Shown: positions 23,090 through 33,852 of the stretch, one piece after another | Layout: each line of letters begins with the position of its first letter | Numbering within the stretch: the first letter of the stretch is position 1 | NCBI GenBank assembly: GCA_947652605.1 | Contig: OX393579.1 | Coordinates: forward strand, 17,691,674 to 17,755,673 | Length of the DNA: 64,000 bases | DNA from: Elmis aenea | Taxonomy: Eukaryota > Arthropoda > Insecta > Coleoptera > Elmidae | Reading direction: 5' to 3' | Position numbers and translations under genes: made by a program | The notes under the pieces: generated by a model | Told to the model about the DNA's origin: nothing | What the model saw: the letters and a program-made list of their open reading frames with translations, nothing else | Database searches by the model: none

Positions 23090-24295
23090 TTTAAAGCTAA
23101 CAGACGTTTCGTACAATATGGCCAGAAAATCTTCAGGGCAATTTTTAAGATAAAAATATTAATTAGATTTAAACAATTATAGTAAGATTATTTGTTTACT
23201 ATAATTAGTACTTGTATATTAAGGATAATATTTACAAAAAAAACTATAGATTATGCTATTACAGCAGATGATACGTCGCTTAAAATTTAAACAGTCGTTA
23301 CACCTGTTCTTTCATAACCAAATACGCTTTCTAGAATATATTTTTAACAACTTGTCTAATTTATATTATTATTTGCTTAATTTTATTAATAATAAAATTT
23401 TGCTTAGAAATATTTTAGCAGTGTCTTGTCTTATTATCTTGCGTTTCACACAACAATTAAGCATCATAAGGTCTAGTGGAATTTATATGACCGTTTACTG
23501 TCTAACTTGTTGGTTCGGTTTAATGATTTACGAGCGTCGAAAATCATCGCTCACAAATTAAGTTTATGCTAGAAACATCCGCTAACGCACTATGCGCCGT
23601 TGTAAATCATAGAACGTGGCCGCTCAAAAAAAAAAGTTAATAACAGCTACGTTCCCTGATATTCGAAAAAAAAAAGACTATGTACTTGACAGGCTATTAT
23701 TCAAGATTTCGCATATAAATCCCGGTTTAGTCGCGGGATTTTCCTTAACAACGAAAAATCTCTTGCAACATCTAGTAAGTAGTCTGTTAGCTTTGCTTGA
23801 AATAACTTCCACAGACAAAATCAATACATGACTGCATCATTTAATACGTGTTAAAAAGTTGCTTACATACTAAAGGAAAGTAATGGTATAGAGATAGACG
23901 GTTGTAAAGTTAGTTGAAAGTATGTTTCTTTATAAACTTTGTATAAACTTCTGCCTATAATACAAACAAATTACTGTTTTACTTTTCCAGTCTTTGGTTT
24001 TTACTTAGAAGGCTGTAATAGTATAAATAGAAGCGCAGGACGTGCCAGTGACCATTATTATACCTACAAGTTAAAGACATCAATATGTAACTTACGTTTG
24101 ATTTCAACCTTTTTAATATAGTCAGAATTGGGTTTTCAGTTTTAAATTTGTTTTTTTTTTGTGTTGGTAAGTATCAATTTTTTTTGTAGGTTTTTTAACA
24201 CCAATTAAAATAGCGCATTAATATAATCATTTGACTTTATACTTAAGTTGTTACATTCACGTTTTTATAGCCAGTGACAATTACAGTTGACTTTG
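23090..24295. other. Stretch with two uncertain open frames
   Basis: An ATG-initiated 102-codon frame (23253-23561) is hydrophobic with Leu/Ile/Tyr-rich segments. It is followed by a frame at 23616-23831 without an ATG start that contains HINPGLVAGFSLTTKNLL then LVSSLLALLEI. The second has a loose resemblance to the last exon of insect gustatory receptors (GF, six residues, LL, then a hydrophobic helix), but the usual TYLVI core is missing. Too weak to call a gene. Nothing is recognised at 23840-24295. Confidence 0.3.
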
Positions 24296-24498
24296 AAGTA
24301 TTGGATAGACCAAATTCGACGGAATTTACACTGCCGCGCAAAAGTTTAAGACCACCTTAGTGCTTCTAGAAAAGTGGATATAAACACAGAAAATATTGTT
24401 TAAATATAAAATAATTTTTACTGAATAACATAAACATTTATGTTTATCTTATTGAAATATAAAAAGTTAATCACATTAGAATTAAAATTACTTTGTCT

Positions 24499-25000
24499 TC
24501 TATATATATAAAAGAGCTTGTTTGTGTGTTTGTTTGTTTGTTTGTTTGTTTGTTCGCTATAGAATCCTAGGTCCGTTGACCGATCGGGACCAAATTTTGC
24601 ACAGTTACTATTTAGGAGCTTGCAGATCTAACGCCAAACTTTAAGTACAAGCACATATTATCAATTAAAAAAAAACAAAATTACTTGGACGGGATTCGAT
24701 CTTACGTCGGCAAATACCTGGTCAAAACACGATACGGCGCGGTGTATTTCTCAAGTAAAGATTGTTTTGTATACAATTAGTAATAAATGTACATGAAGTA
24801 TTATTTTTATTAGTACATTTTTAATTGAAACAAGACCAAAGAAAATAAATATTATTCAATTTTTAAGCAATAAATAGTTATTTTTTAAGGAATTATAAGA
24901 AAATGAAAAGATGATTGATCAGAGTATGTCATTTGTGTATGATTTGAAATTATTGGGCTTATTCAAGTTAAAAAAGTAATTAAAATTGTAATCGCCCGTG
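24499..25000 (+). mobile_element. Helitron-like non-autonomous element, 3' end truncated
   Basis: Begins TCTATATATATAAAAGAGCT with a (TTTG)n run, then a conserved AGGTCCGTTGACCGATCGGG block, ACGGGATTCGATC, and ends at ATCGCCCGTGCG without the 3' hairpin. A fuller copy in inverse orientation is at 62361-62883. TC at the 5' end and a GC hairpin near the 3' end fit Helitrons; assignment is by eye, and the expected CTRR 3' end is not clear. Confidence 0.55.
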
Positions 25001-26327
25001 CGTAAAGCAAGAATACTAAAAATATTCGTTTTGCTTACTTTTCCTCAAAACAGCCGTATATGCATTTATTGACATTTTTTACTAATTCTGGCATGCGAGC
25101 AACTAATTTTTTTAATTATTTCTGGCCAAATACTTTTCCATATTTCTAAATACGTAATTACAAAGCTTTTTTTTTTTGGACGAAGGACATTTTTCTCGGG
25201 CTTTATGACTCAGATTGGGATATTGTGTTGGCCAAATCATTTTATTCAATAGGCCTTCTGTCTCTTTTTTATTTTAAATAGCTTCTGCACAATCTTAATT
25301 TGCGTTTAAGGTCATTATTCTGTAGCATATTAAACTAATTATCTATTGGTTGTACCCCAGTTGGTACAAAGTCGACTTCTAAAGTTCGTTTACCTATACT
25401 AATCTGTTTTTTAGTATTCCTTCAATGCGTAGGTACTAAATTTCCAACTCCACAACCAGAAAAATAGCCCAAGATTTTAGGGCAACCACCCACGAGCTTT
25501 ACCATTGACACCACACAGTCAGGTGTTTTTTGCCCTTGCTGAGATTAACAAAAATTCTCCTTCTTAATCCAAATATTTCGAATTTGAATATCAATTTATA
25601 AAACACGCTGTTGTCCAATCTCGGTGCTTTAAAGCCAACTGTAACATTTTCGTTTTATTTTGTGGACAAAGAAGTTTTTCCGCAGCAATGCGCCCAAACA
25701 AATTAGTTTTCTTTGTTGGTCAGTTTAATAAAGATCCAAACACAGGTTCTGAACGATTTTGCTTGAGTTGTGCGTGAATTCCCAGTGCTGTAAGGAACTA
25801 CCTGACTGTGTGGTGCTAATGGTGAATCACAAGGCTAGTTTCCTAATAATCTTGGGCTGTAATTCTGGAAAATTAGTATGCAAGAAGGAATACTAAAAAA
25901 ATATCAATATAAAAGAACCTTAGAAGTCAACGCTGTATTATCTGGGCTACGACCATTTGAGATAGGTTTATCATAGGTACAACAGGAAGATGACCCTAAA
26001 CACAAATCAAGATTGTGCAGAGGCTATCTACAATAAAAAGAGGCAGAAGGTCTCTTGAATAATACGATTTGGCCAACACTTTATCCAAATCTGAGACTTA
26101 TGGAGCTTGCAAGGCAAGTCCTCGATGAAAAGGTCCGAGAAAAACGTCGTTCGTCAAAAAAAGAGCTTTGGATTGCATCAAAGAAAAAAGACCATTTTTA
26201 GTATTTTTGCTTTGTTTGATATACTTCCAATTTTAATGAGATTAATTTTTAATAATTCAATAATATCTTTTTTGTGCGATCGTACTAGAAACAGCTGTTT
26301 GACGGACGCGTTAGCAACCATAAAGTA

Positions 26328-26448
26328 CTGCATTACCGGCCCTATCCTTAGCAACGGCCGTAAAAGTTACTTTTCAGGCCGTTACCCTTAGCAACGGCCG
26401 AAAAAGTAACTTTTACGGCCGTTGCTAAGGAGAGGGCCGGTAATGCAG
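26328..26448. mobile_element. 121-bp near-perfect hairpin MITE
   Basis: CTGCATTACCGGCCCTATCC at the left, complement at the right (GAGAGGGCCGGTAATGCAG), with TA on both sides (26326-26327, 26449-26450). Stems of about 48 bp include CTTAGCAACGGCCGTAAAAG and enclose a loop that holds a further partial copy (GCCGTTACCCTTAGCAACGG). Strikingly GC-rich for its surroundings. Confidence 0.75.
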
Positions 26449-27130
26449 TACACACGCCGTCATCTGTCAGTGACAGAATGTCACGTAGTTTCTAACCTAT
26501 AATTTTGAAAATTACTAAAAATTTAAATTGTTTTTAATTCGATCGCTCAAAAAATGTAATATGCACCTCGGCCAAAACGTACTTTTTTGGCCTTGATACA
26601 TAAATAACTAATGTATTTATGTTATTGAGTAAAAATTTCTTCTACATCTGAACAATATTTTTTGTGTTTAACTTTTTTTTTGTAGACACAACAACGTGGT
26701 GACCGGAAGCGTACATATTTAACTTGTTTATTATTAAAGATAACGAAACGGCTCAATTACAAAAAAAAAATTAAAACCTTTGTTACTTTCTCTATCTTGA
26801 ATATTGGCCAAGTAACTCATGTAATTTCATTAAATTTGGACTACGCTGTACACGATAAGAAGGCTTACAAGTGCGGAAATTGATTGAGCCACTTTTAAAA
26901 ATCAATTAATTGCATACCATTACTTTACGTATGGTGAGGCTTTAAAATAACGATCCATATTCTCCAAAAGCATTTTACGCGGGTTTCAGAAAGCTTTAAT
27001 AAAACAAACACAATAAATGTTTAAATATTTATCGATTAATAAAAACATTAACAACGGCAGAAATATTATTGGCACAAACTTGACTATAATTTAATGAAAT
27101 TTCTAAAAACGGAAAATTAATTAGATAATA

Positions 27131-28661
27131 CAGGGTTCTCGTTTTTCGCGGGCCACTATGGGGATCTCGTAAACGGTAAGAGTTACGACTTCGGTTAAAT
27201 TGGGGCAAAGTTGTATATTCAGGTGCTTAATAATTTGACGGAAACAGAACTTATCTAGCTCTTTTAGTTTTTGAGATATAGGGAAAAAAATAAAAAAGTG
27301 AATTTTTGTTTTTGGCTGGTAACTTTTTCATTTGATGTCGAATTTCATTTTTGTAAAAACATTTTTATGGCCACTTTTTGCAAGGAATCAAATTCCCCAA
27401 TTATATTTTCCGTGCGACGTTTCGTTTTTTTAAAACCATCATCAGGTCAATTTTTTCTTATAGACGCTATATCTGATTTAACCGCCAATTTGTAGAGCAT
27501 TTTATTCTGAATTCAACCATGTATAACACTTGGCACTTTTTTGAAACAATTGTTGTTAAAAATAGCAAAAACAAATATTTTATTGAAAACAAATCCTAAT
27601 CGGCATGGTAAATAATTGTCTTTGTCCCTTTTTCCTTGGAAACAGGTAAGTAAACCGCATTAAACTACTATTAAAGGAATTTAATTAAAAAAATCGGTAT
27701 TAATAAATATGTTAGGAATGCATTTAACATTGTTCACTTATTAGCAAATAGTTTTAGAATATTTTCTTCGGTTAAGTAATAAATGTCTCTAAAATGTGTA
27801 TTTAATCCCTTATTTGACATACAATTATTTGTAACAAAATTTTCGTTATCAAATAATATAACTGTTCATAGTTTACAAAAAACGTGTAGAATTCTGTTTA
27901 CGCTTTTTGCTTATTAGAAGTCATTAACGCAGATAAAAGGCATAACTCGTTATTTTTTGTTACAAATAATTGTATGCCAAATAAGGATTAAATAAACATT
28001 TTAGAGAAATGTATTACTTAACCGAAGAAAATATTCTAAAAATATTTGTTAATACGTGAACAATGTTAATGCATTCCTAACATATTTATTAATACCGATT
28101 TTTTTAATTAAATCCCTTTAATAGTAATTTCATACGGTTTACTCACCTGCTTCCAAGGAAAACGGGACAAAGACAATTATTTACCATGCCGATTAGGATT
28201 TGTTTTCAATAAAATATTTGTTTTTGCCATTTTTAACAACAACTGTTTCAAAAAAAAGCCAACTGTTATACATTGTCGAATTCAGAATAAAATGCTCTAC
28301 AAATTGGCGTTAAAATCAGATATAGCGTCCATAAGAAAAAACTGACTTGATGATGGTTTTAAAAAAACGAAACGTCGCACGGAAAATATAATTGGGGAAT
28401 TTGATTCCTTGCAAAAAGTGGTCATGAAAATGTTTTTACAAAAATGAAATTTGACATCAAATGAAAAAGTTACGGGCAAAAAACAAAAACCCACTTTTTT
28501 ACCTTTTTCCCTATATCTCAAAAACTAAAAGAGCTAGATAAGTTCTGTTTCCGTCAAATTATTAAGCACCTGAATATACAACTTTGCCCCTATTTAACAG
28601 AAGTCGTAACTCTTACCGTTTACGAGATCCCCATAGTGGCCCGCGAAAACCGAGAACCCTG
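27131..28661. mobile_element. 1.53-kb foldback element with arms of about 700 bp
   Basis: Starts CAGGGTTCTCGTTTTTCGCG and ends with the near-complement, between TA dinucleotides (27129-27130, 28662-28663). Arms run about 27131-27838 and 27957-28661 around a loop of about 120 bp and are highly similar. The same 74-codon frame appears on both arms in opposite strands (27271-27495 plus, 28297-28521 minus), which is a mirror of the palindrome and not a gene. The subterminal box is GGGGATCTCGTAAACGG. Within each arm (complement of about 27418-27452, and 28344-28373) sits a (C/T)TGATGATGG...CGAAACGTCG motif. Confidence 0.9.
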
Positions 28662-28663
28662 TA

Positions 28664-28910
28664 TACAGGTTGTTTCAAATTAAAGGCTCAACTTGGGGAT
28701 CTCAAGATCTAATTTATATTAAAAGTTGCGATCTCTGAAAAAAATGCGGCAAAGTTACAGAATGCAATGCTGATTTCAATAATTTTAAAAAAATACCATA
28801 GCCCTTTTATTAAAAAGTTATTCATAAATTCTAAAAAATTGATGCTTAATTTTCTTTGTGATAGAACTCTTGTTTCTTATCCAAATCTGCTAGATTATCT
28901 GATTAAGTAA
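28664..28910. repeat. Solo terminus abutting the preceding foldback element
   Basis: CAGGTTGTTTCAAATTAAAG begins right after the TA that closes the 27131-28661 element, with a subterminal GGGGATCTCAAGATC box as in other left arms. No inverted partner is seen. Confidence 0.5.
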
Positions 28911-28985
28911 ATTATGTTGTAAAGCGAAGAAATAAAAATCTGGTATTACTGGACGGTATATTTTATTCAACGTCTACTAATCCTA

Positions 28986-29019
28986 CGTTTCGCTCCTTAT
29001 TTTTAGGAGCATCTTCAGG
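28986..29019 (-). ncRNA. Hammerhead-ribozyme-like core, copy 1
   Basis: Reading the minus strand: CTGAAGA (complement of 29012-29018, fits CUGANGA), stem GCTCC/GGAGC with an AT loop, GAAA (complement of 28988-28991), then ACGT, an 11-nt loop, and ACGT followed by T as the putative cleavage base. Stems II and III are good. Stem I, formed by the flanks, is weak, so activity is uncertain. Confidence 0.4.
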
Positions 29020-29670
29020 GCTATAATATTTTATAAAAACACACAATTAATTTACAAGTCATTCTTAATCTTAATATTTAAAATTATTTTTTTATACAAA
29101 GAAATGAAACTAACAGATATTAAAACTTGAAAAACTACATTACTAATCAATATACAATGGTAATCATCAACAATATTATTTTAACAAAAATTATAGTCTA
29201 AATTTGAATATAATCATATGTAAATTATTTAAAATACTTACATTGAGGCGTGGTTATGAACAATAAAAATACATGTTGAAAAGTTGCGTATTGAGCTTGA
29301 TATAATTTATGGAACTTGATGATTGATTAAACAGATGACTAGATTAAAAGTTTAAAATTTTTTGAATTTAACGTATTTTTTATCAAAATTTACGAATCAA
29401 CACACAAACGTGGCCTGGCTCCACTTATAGGAAAACTTGAAATAACATTCGTACTGTATAGAACATGTCCTACTGTATCAGTTTTTAACTTTTTGTACTG
29501 AGATTTACTACCTTCCCATTAAAATATTAAGATTAAAAAATTATATTAAAACATACACAACACGTTAAAAATTGTATATGATCGTCCGTTGTATATAAAT
29601 TGTAAAGCGAAGAAATAAAAATCTGGTATTACTGGACGGTATATTTTATTCAACGTCTACTAATCCTACG

Positions 29671-29701
29671 TTTCGCTCCTTATTTTTAGGAGCATCTTCA
29701 G
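29671..29701 (-). ncRNA. Hammerhead-ribozyme-like core, copy 2
   Basis: Identical core to copy 1 in the second 104-bp block: complement of 29695-29701 gives CTGAAGA and complement of 29671-29674 gives GAAA. The sequence 5' of the core differs (complement of GATTGAGGCG), so the stem I partner differs from copy 1 and is again weak. Confidence 0.4.
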
Positions 29702-30449
29702 GGATTGAGGCGTGGTTATGAACAATAAAAATACATGTTGAAAAGTTGCGTATCGAGCTTGATATAATTTATGGAACTTGATGATTGATTAAACAGATGA
29801 CTAGATTAAAAGTTTAAAATTTTTTGAATTTAACGTATTTTTTATCAAAATTACGAATCAACACACAAACGTGGCCTGGCTCCACTTATAGGAAAACTTG
29901 AAATAACATTCGTACTGTATAGAACATGTCCTACTGTATCAGTTTTTAACTTTTTGTACTGAGATTTACTACCTTCCCATTAAAATATTAAGATTAAAAA
30001 ATTATATTAAAACATACACAACACGTAAAAAATTGTAACATCTTCGCTTTACAATTTATATACAACGGACGATCATATACTTAATAAGTAAATTATTATA
30101 GAAGGTTGTTGATAAAAAAAAAACTAATTTAGTTCATCTTTTCAATACGTAAACAAAATTCGATATACCTACTATTGTTTTTTTTTTGTAAATAATGTTA
30201 GAAAAAAATTAATATTACATCATTGTAATAATTACTATAAGACTTAATTACCATCCCAAAATTTTTAAATTAGTTTACAATTTACATTATCAATATGTTT
30301 CGATTTACATATATCAAACATTATATTTGTCTTCTTTTTGCAGCTATTTTTAAATTTAAATAATTAGTGAGTTAAATCACTTAACTAAAAATTTTAAGTA
30401 TTAGGCATATGCATACAAATATCCACTATCTATAAACCTATAGTATCTA

Positions 30450-31990
30450 CTAGCGATTCCGTAGCCCCTTCGGGGCTACTTTACCGCTAGATTCCGCCTT
30501 GCGCGTAGAATTCTCTTTGCGCGTAAAATTCTTTTTGCGCAAAAAATTACCTTTCGTTTGGTGCACGTTCAGTGGCTATGTTCCCGAGATATATTGATCA
30601 TAACTAAGCAGGTCGATGATCAATCGATCAATTCAACTTAAATTTTTATTTACAATACTCGTAATTGCTTTTCAAAATTGAAAAAATCGACAGTCATACT
30701 ACTCGCGCTGAGCCAGGCGGGTCAATTTGTTTGCAGGCTATTAATCGATCGGTTCAAGTTTTAGTTACAACACTCGTTATTGCTTTTTAAAATAGAATAA
30801 ATCCATATTCGTAATACTCGCGCTCCGCGCTCGCTCCAAATGCTTCTCAAATTATATTAAATTGTTAATCAAACTACTCGCGCTTCGCGCTCGCACTTAA
30901 TAGATCCGAGTATAATTCACTTTGCGCACAAAATTACCTTTCGTTTGGTGCACGTTCTGTGTCTCTATGTTTCCAAGATATATTGATTATAACTAAGCGG
31001 GTCGATGAACAATCGATTGACTCAAATTTTTATTTACAATACTCGTAATTTCTTTTCAAAATCGACAGTCATACTACTCGCCCTGAGCCAGGCGCATCAC
31101 TTTTTTTGGAGGCGATTAATCGATCGGTACAAAATTTTATCAATTTTCGACAACTGTCGCTAAAGTGAAGTAGTTCCAATTTTATTTACAACACTCGTTA
31201 TTGCTTTTTAAATTAGAATAAATCCATATTCGTAATACTCGCGCTTCGCGCTCGCTCCAAATGCTTCTCAAATTCTATTAAACTGGTAATCAAACTACTC
31301 GCGCTTCGCGCTCGCACCCAATAGATCCGCGTATAATTCTCTTTGCGCAAAAAATTACCTTTCGTTTGGTGCACGTTCCGTGTCTCTATGTTCCCGGGGC
31401 TACTTCACCGCTAGATCCCGCCTTGCGCGTAGAATTCTCTGTGCAAAAAATTATCTTTCGTTTGGTGGAAGTCCCATGTCCCTAATTGGCCCCGTTCCCG
31501 AGATATATCGATTATAACTATGCCGGATATGATCAATCGATTGGCTTAAATTTTTATTTACAATACTCGTCAATGCTTTTCAGAATTGAGAAATTCGACA
31601 GTCATACTACTCGCGCTGAGCCAGGTGGGTCACTTTTTTTGGAGGCGATTAATCGACCGGTTCAAATTTTATTTACCACAATCGCTGTTGCTTTTTAAAT
31701 TAGAATAAATAAATATTCGTACTCTCGCGCTCCGCGCTCGCACCTAATGCTTTTCGAATTCTATTAAATCGGTAATCAAACACCTCGCGCTTCACGCTCG
31801 CACCCAATGGATCCGGGTAGAAATATTTTTTCTCAAAAATTACCTTTCGTTTGGTGCATGTTCCGTTTCTCTATTTTCCCGAGATATATTGATTATAACT
31901 AATCGGGTTGATGAACAATCGATTGGCTGAAATTTTTATTTACAACACTCTTCATTGCTCTTTAAAACCGAATAAATGAATATTCATAGT
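30450..31990. repeat. Tandem array of units about 400 bp long with CGCGCTTCGCGCTCGC boxes
   Basis: The marker CTTTCGTTTGGTGCACGTTC (or a variant) recurs at about 30551, 30938, 31358, 31451 (partial unit) and 31845, i.e. every 390-420 bp apart from one short unit. Each unit also has TTCTCTTTGCGCAAAAAATT before the marker, GAGATATATTGATTATAACT after it, then GACAGTCATACTACTCGC and one or two CTCGCGCTTCGCGCTCGC boxes. Copies are moderately diverged. GC-rich islands sit in AT-rich spacer. Frames in it (31486-31698) are not genes. Degenerate units continue at 33300-33560. Confidence 0.8.
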
Positions 31991-31994
31991 GTCA

Positions 31995-32500
31995 TCGTAT
32001 TTTCATATTCTAAACTTAAGTCTTAATTCAACTCAAAACTGGGATTGCTTCGCATATATATTTAGGGCAGAGCGTGGCCATTCCGAATTGGTATGATAGA
32101 TGTACAAAAAGCTAGAGTGGAAAAGTTCTGAGCGTTTCTATTATTTTTTCAAAGTTGGAGAAAGCGTGCGGGTGACGACGTTTTCATCATGTAAGTACGA
32201 AACTTTTTGCACGTTTTACTTAATAACTTTTCCCAAGGTCCGGAGCGAGCACATATTAAAATTCGATCCTTAATACAACAAAATAAATCGCGATTTTCGG
32301 ACGCTCTGAGTATTTTTCGTCGCTTTTTGAAAAAAGGCTTTCGACGTTCGTTAGTGCGACGTAAAAATTAAAACTTTTGCACGTTTTGGTTAATAACGTT
32401 TGCAAATTATTTTTTCTGTGGCCCAGAGCGTGCACATATTAAAATTTAATCTTTTATACGACCCGTCAAAGAAAATTCGCGATTTTTATACGCTTATGGG
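31995..32500. repeat. Diverged AT-rich copy of the module amplified at 34560-35600
   Basis: TCATCGTATTTTCATATTCT at 31995 and CTGGGATTGCTTCGCATATA are repeated at about 34047-34110. AATTGGTATGATAGATGTAC and GGTCCGGAGCGAGCACATAT also recur. Internally, TTTTTGCACGTTTTACTTAA and TTTTGCACGTTTTGGTTAAT blocks give two sub-repeats. The layout matches the GC-rich 412-bp repeat further on. Confidence 0.7.
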
Positions 32501-32791
32501 TAGATTTAAGGAGATTTAACTATCGGCCTGAACTTTTATTCACAACACTCGTTATTGCTTTTGAAGTTAGAATAAATCTATATTCCTACTACTCGCGCTC
32601 CGCGCTCCACATGATGCTTTTCAAACTGTAATAAATGGGCCACCAAACTACTCGCCCCATTGGGTGTTCGCGTGGAGTTCTCTTTGTGCAAAGAATTGCT
32701 TTTTTTTGTGCAAGTCCCTTGTTTCGAAGTGGTACCGTTTCAACGTATACAAATAATTTTATTATGGTTTAACTTTATTTATGCTTTAGTC

Positions 32792-33211
32792 CGCGTTCAC
32801 AATGAACGTAGTAGATAACAGATAGTAGATAGTGGTTAGTGCGTAATACGTAAAAAGTCCGTAACGAAATGTTTACTTGGATACGGGTAACAGCCGACTT
32901 GTTTGTAGCATAGCACATAACCTCAATTTAAACGCGGAAGGTTGTTTATCAAATTGACACCTTGTATTGTACGTATTTATTTCTACATGATGATTTGTGG
33001 AGGATTATAACGGTAATAAGTTGTATTAAACATCGTTCAACATTGTAATTTTAATTAATTTTAAACATAGATAGTTCACTTTAGTTACCATATAGTGACT
33101 ACGTAAATCTTACGTCCATTGTGAACACTTGCATTTGATTCTATGCATTTCAACTTTAGCTACTAACCCACTATCTACTATCTGTTATCTACTACGTTCA
33201 TTGTGAACGCG
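32792..33211. mobile_element. 420-bp foldback element (CGCGTTCACAATGAACG ends)
   Basis: Left CGCGTTCACAATGAACGTAG and right ...CTACGTTCATTGTGAACGCG are exact complements over 25 bp or more, continuing into TAGATAACAGATAGTAGATAG. The terminus is itself a small palindrome (GTTCACAATGAAC). Interior marker: GTTTACTTGGATACGGGTAA and CTTGTTTGTAGCATAGCACA. A related copy is at 54137-54648. Confidence 0.8.
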
Positions 33212-33299
33212 CCACTGTTTAGTTACTTATTTAGCTGCTGTGGGGGCCTCTCTCTAATTCAGTAACTATTGTAGTGTCTCCACAGTTTCAAACATTTAA

Positions 33300-33610
33300 A
33301 TTACCTTTCGCATTTGATGCAAGCCCCATATGTCTCTTGTGGCTCCCCCGTTCCAGAAGGTAGTATAGTTTAGTAGTATATAATAATACATCGATCACAG
33401 TTCGTGTACCTTAATATGTTTTCCAAATCATTGATGCCTCTTTTTTCAACTTTGTATTAATTAAAATTCGTATTAAACTACCTTTCGTTTGCTGCAAAGC
33501 TCCCACACCACCATGTCTGGGTGGCTCCGTTCCAGAGATGATCGTTCACAGCTTGTACCTAATATTTTCCAAATTCAATTATACTGAAGATGCTTTTTAA
33601 TTTCGATTAA
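33300..33610. repeat. Degenerate units of the 30450-31990 array
   Basis: ACCTTTCGCATTTGATGCAA with TGGCTCCCCCGTTCCAGAAG (33303-33360) and ACCTTTCGTTTGCTGCAAAG with GGTGGCTCCGTTCCAGAGAT (33480-33540) correspond to the marker and the TTCCCGAGATAT part of the upstream array. Confidence 0.5.
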
Positions 33611-33734
33611 TCTTAATCAACTACGCAATGCGCACCCGGACCCTGTTTCAAATCCTATATAATCGCTACCCGAACAACTCGTGTCGCACGCACGTACCGT
33701 CGGACAGAAAATTTCGCGGAAAATTCTCTTTTTG

Positions 33735-33805
33735 CCCGCACCCGGATTCGAACCGCAGACGCTGCGTTGTGAACGCGTATCGGACCCACCCGGCTATCAC
33801 GGTCC
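33735..33805 (-). repeat. tRNA-like (SINE head) sequence
   Basis: On the minus strand: an A-box-like TAGCCGGGTGG (complement of 33786-33796), a GCGTTCACAACGC hairpin at the anticodon position, and a B box GGTTCGAATCC (complement of 33744-33754). Acceptor-stem pairing is poor and the 3' flank continues without a terminator, so this is a tRNA-derived SINE head or pseudogene rather than a functional tRNA. The frames over it (33628-33912, 33655-33873) are shadows. Confidence 0.5.
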
Positions 33806-33852
33806 GTTGCATGGAGTTTGAAATTACATATATAATAATAAAATGTTGTAAA

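Larger units (their letters stand above)
24329..26690. mobile_element. Tc1-type transposon with head-to-head transposase remnants
   Basis: The left end CACTGCCGCGCAAAAGTTTA followed by AGACCACC is the classic Tc1 terminus. Transposase remnants occur on both strands: minus strand about 25560-25050 reads the tail including RRPIE, NDLANTIS and WKSIWPEIIKK pieces; plus strand about 25965-26190 reads DDPKHKSRLCRGYLQ, TIWPTLYPNL and LDEKVREKRRSSKKELW, the second-aspartate block (DDPKH) through the third-block region. The right flank at 26600-26680 is inverted relative to 24370-24470, so the unit is an inverted duplication. Nested in it are a Helitron-like piece (24499-25000) and a 121-bp palindrome (26328-26448). 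Confidence 0.75.
24298..26853. repeat. Decayed foldback (37418-38634 family) holding a Tc1 element
   Basis: GATAGACCAAATTCGACGGA at about 24304 resembles the left terminus of the 37418-38634 family. CTTTCTCTATCTTGAATATT to TAAATTTGGACTACGCTGTA (26790-26853) resembles its right terminus. The Tc1-derived element starting at 24329 sits between them at a TA. The interior of the host element is almost entirely lost. Confidence 0.45.
28917..30080 (-). mobile_element. Penelope-like (PLE) tandem remnant with hammerhead-like motifs
   Basis: Two blocks are duplicated in direct order: a 104-bp block (28917-29020 and 29600-29703) and a block of about 330 bp (29242-29572 and 29704-30033), nearly identical. 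A 39-bp junction sequence (29574-29612) recurs inverted at 30041-30080, bounding the array. On the minus strand each 104-bp block contains CTGAAGA, a GCTCC/GGAGC hairpin, GAAA, then ACGT...ACGTT, the layout of a hammerhead ribozyme core. Tandem partial copies, inverted ends and hammerhead motifs are known for Penelope-like retroelements. No reverse transcriptase is present here, so this would be a terminal-repeat-only derivative. The family assignment is inferred. Confidence 0.5.

Noticed and set aside
27271..28521. Two similar 74-codon frames on opposite strands that look like a duplicated gene
   Set aside because: They are the mirrored arms of one palindrome (27131-28661).
33735..33805. Functional tRNA gene on the minus strand
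   Set aside because: A and B boxes are present but acceptor pairing is poor, the anticodon loop is abnormal and no terminator follows.
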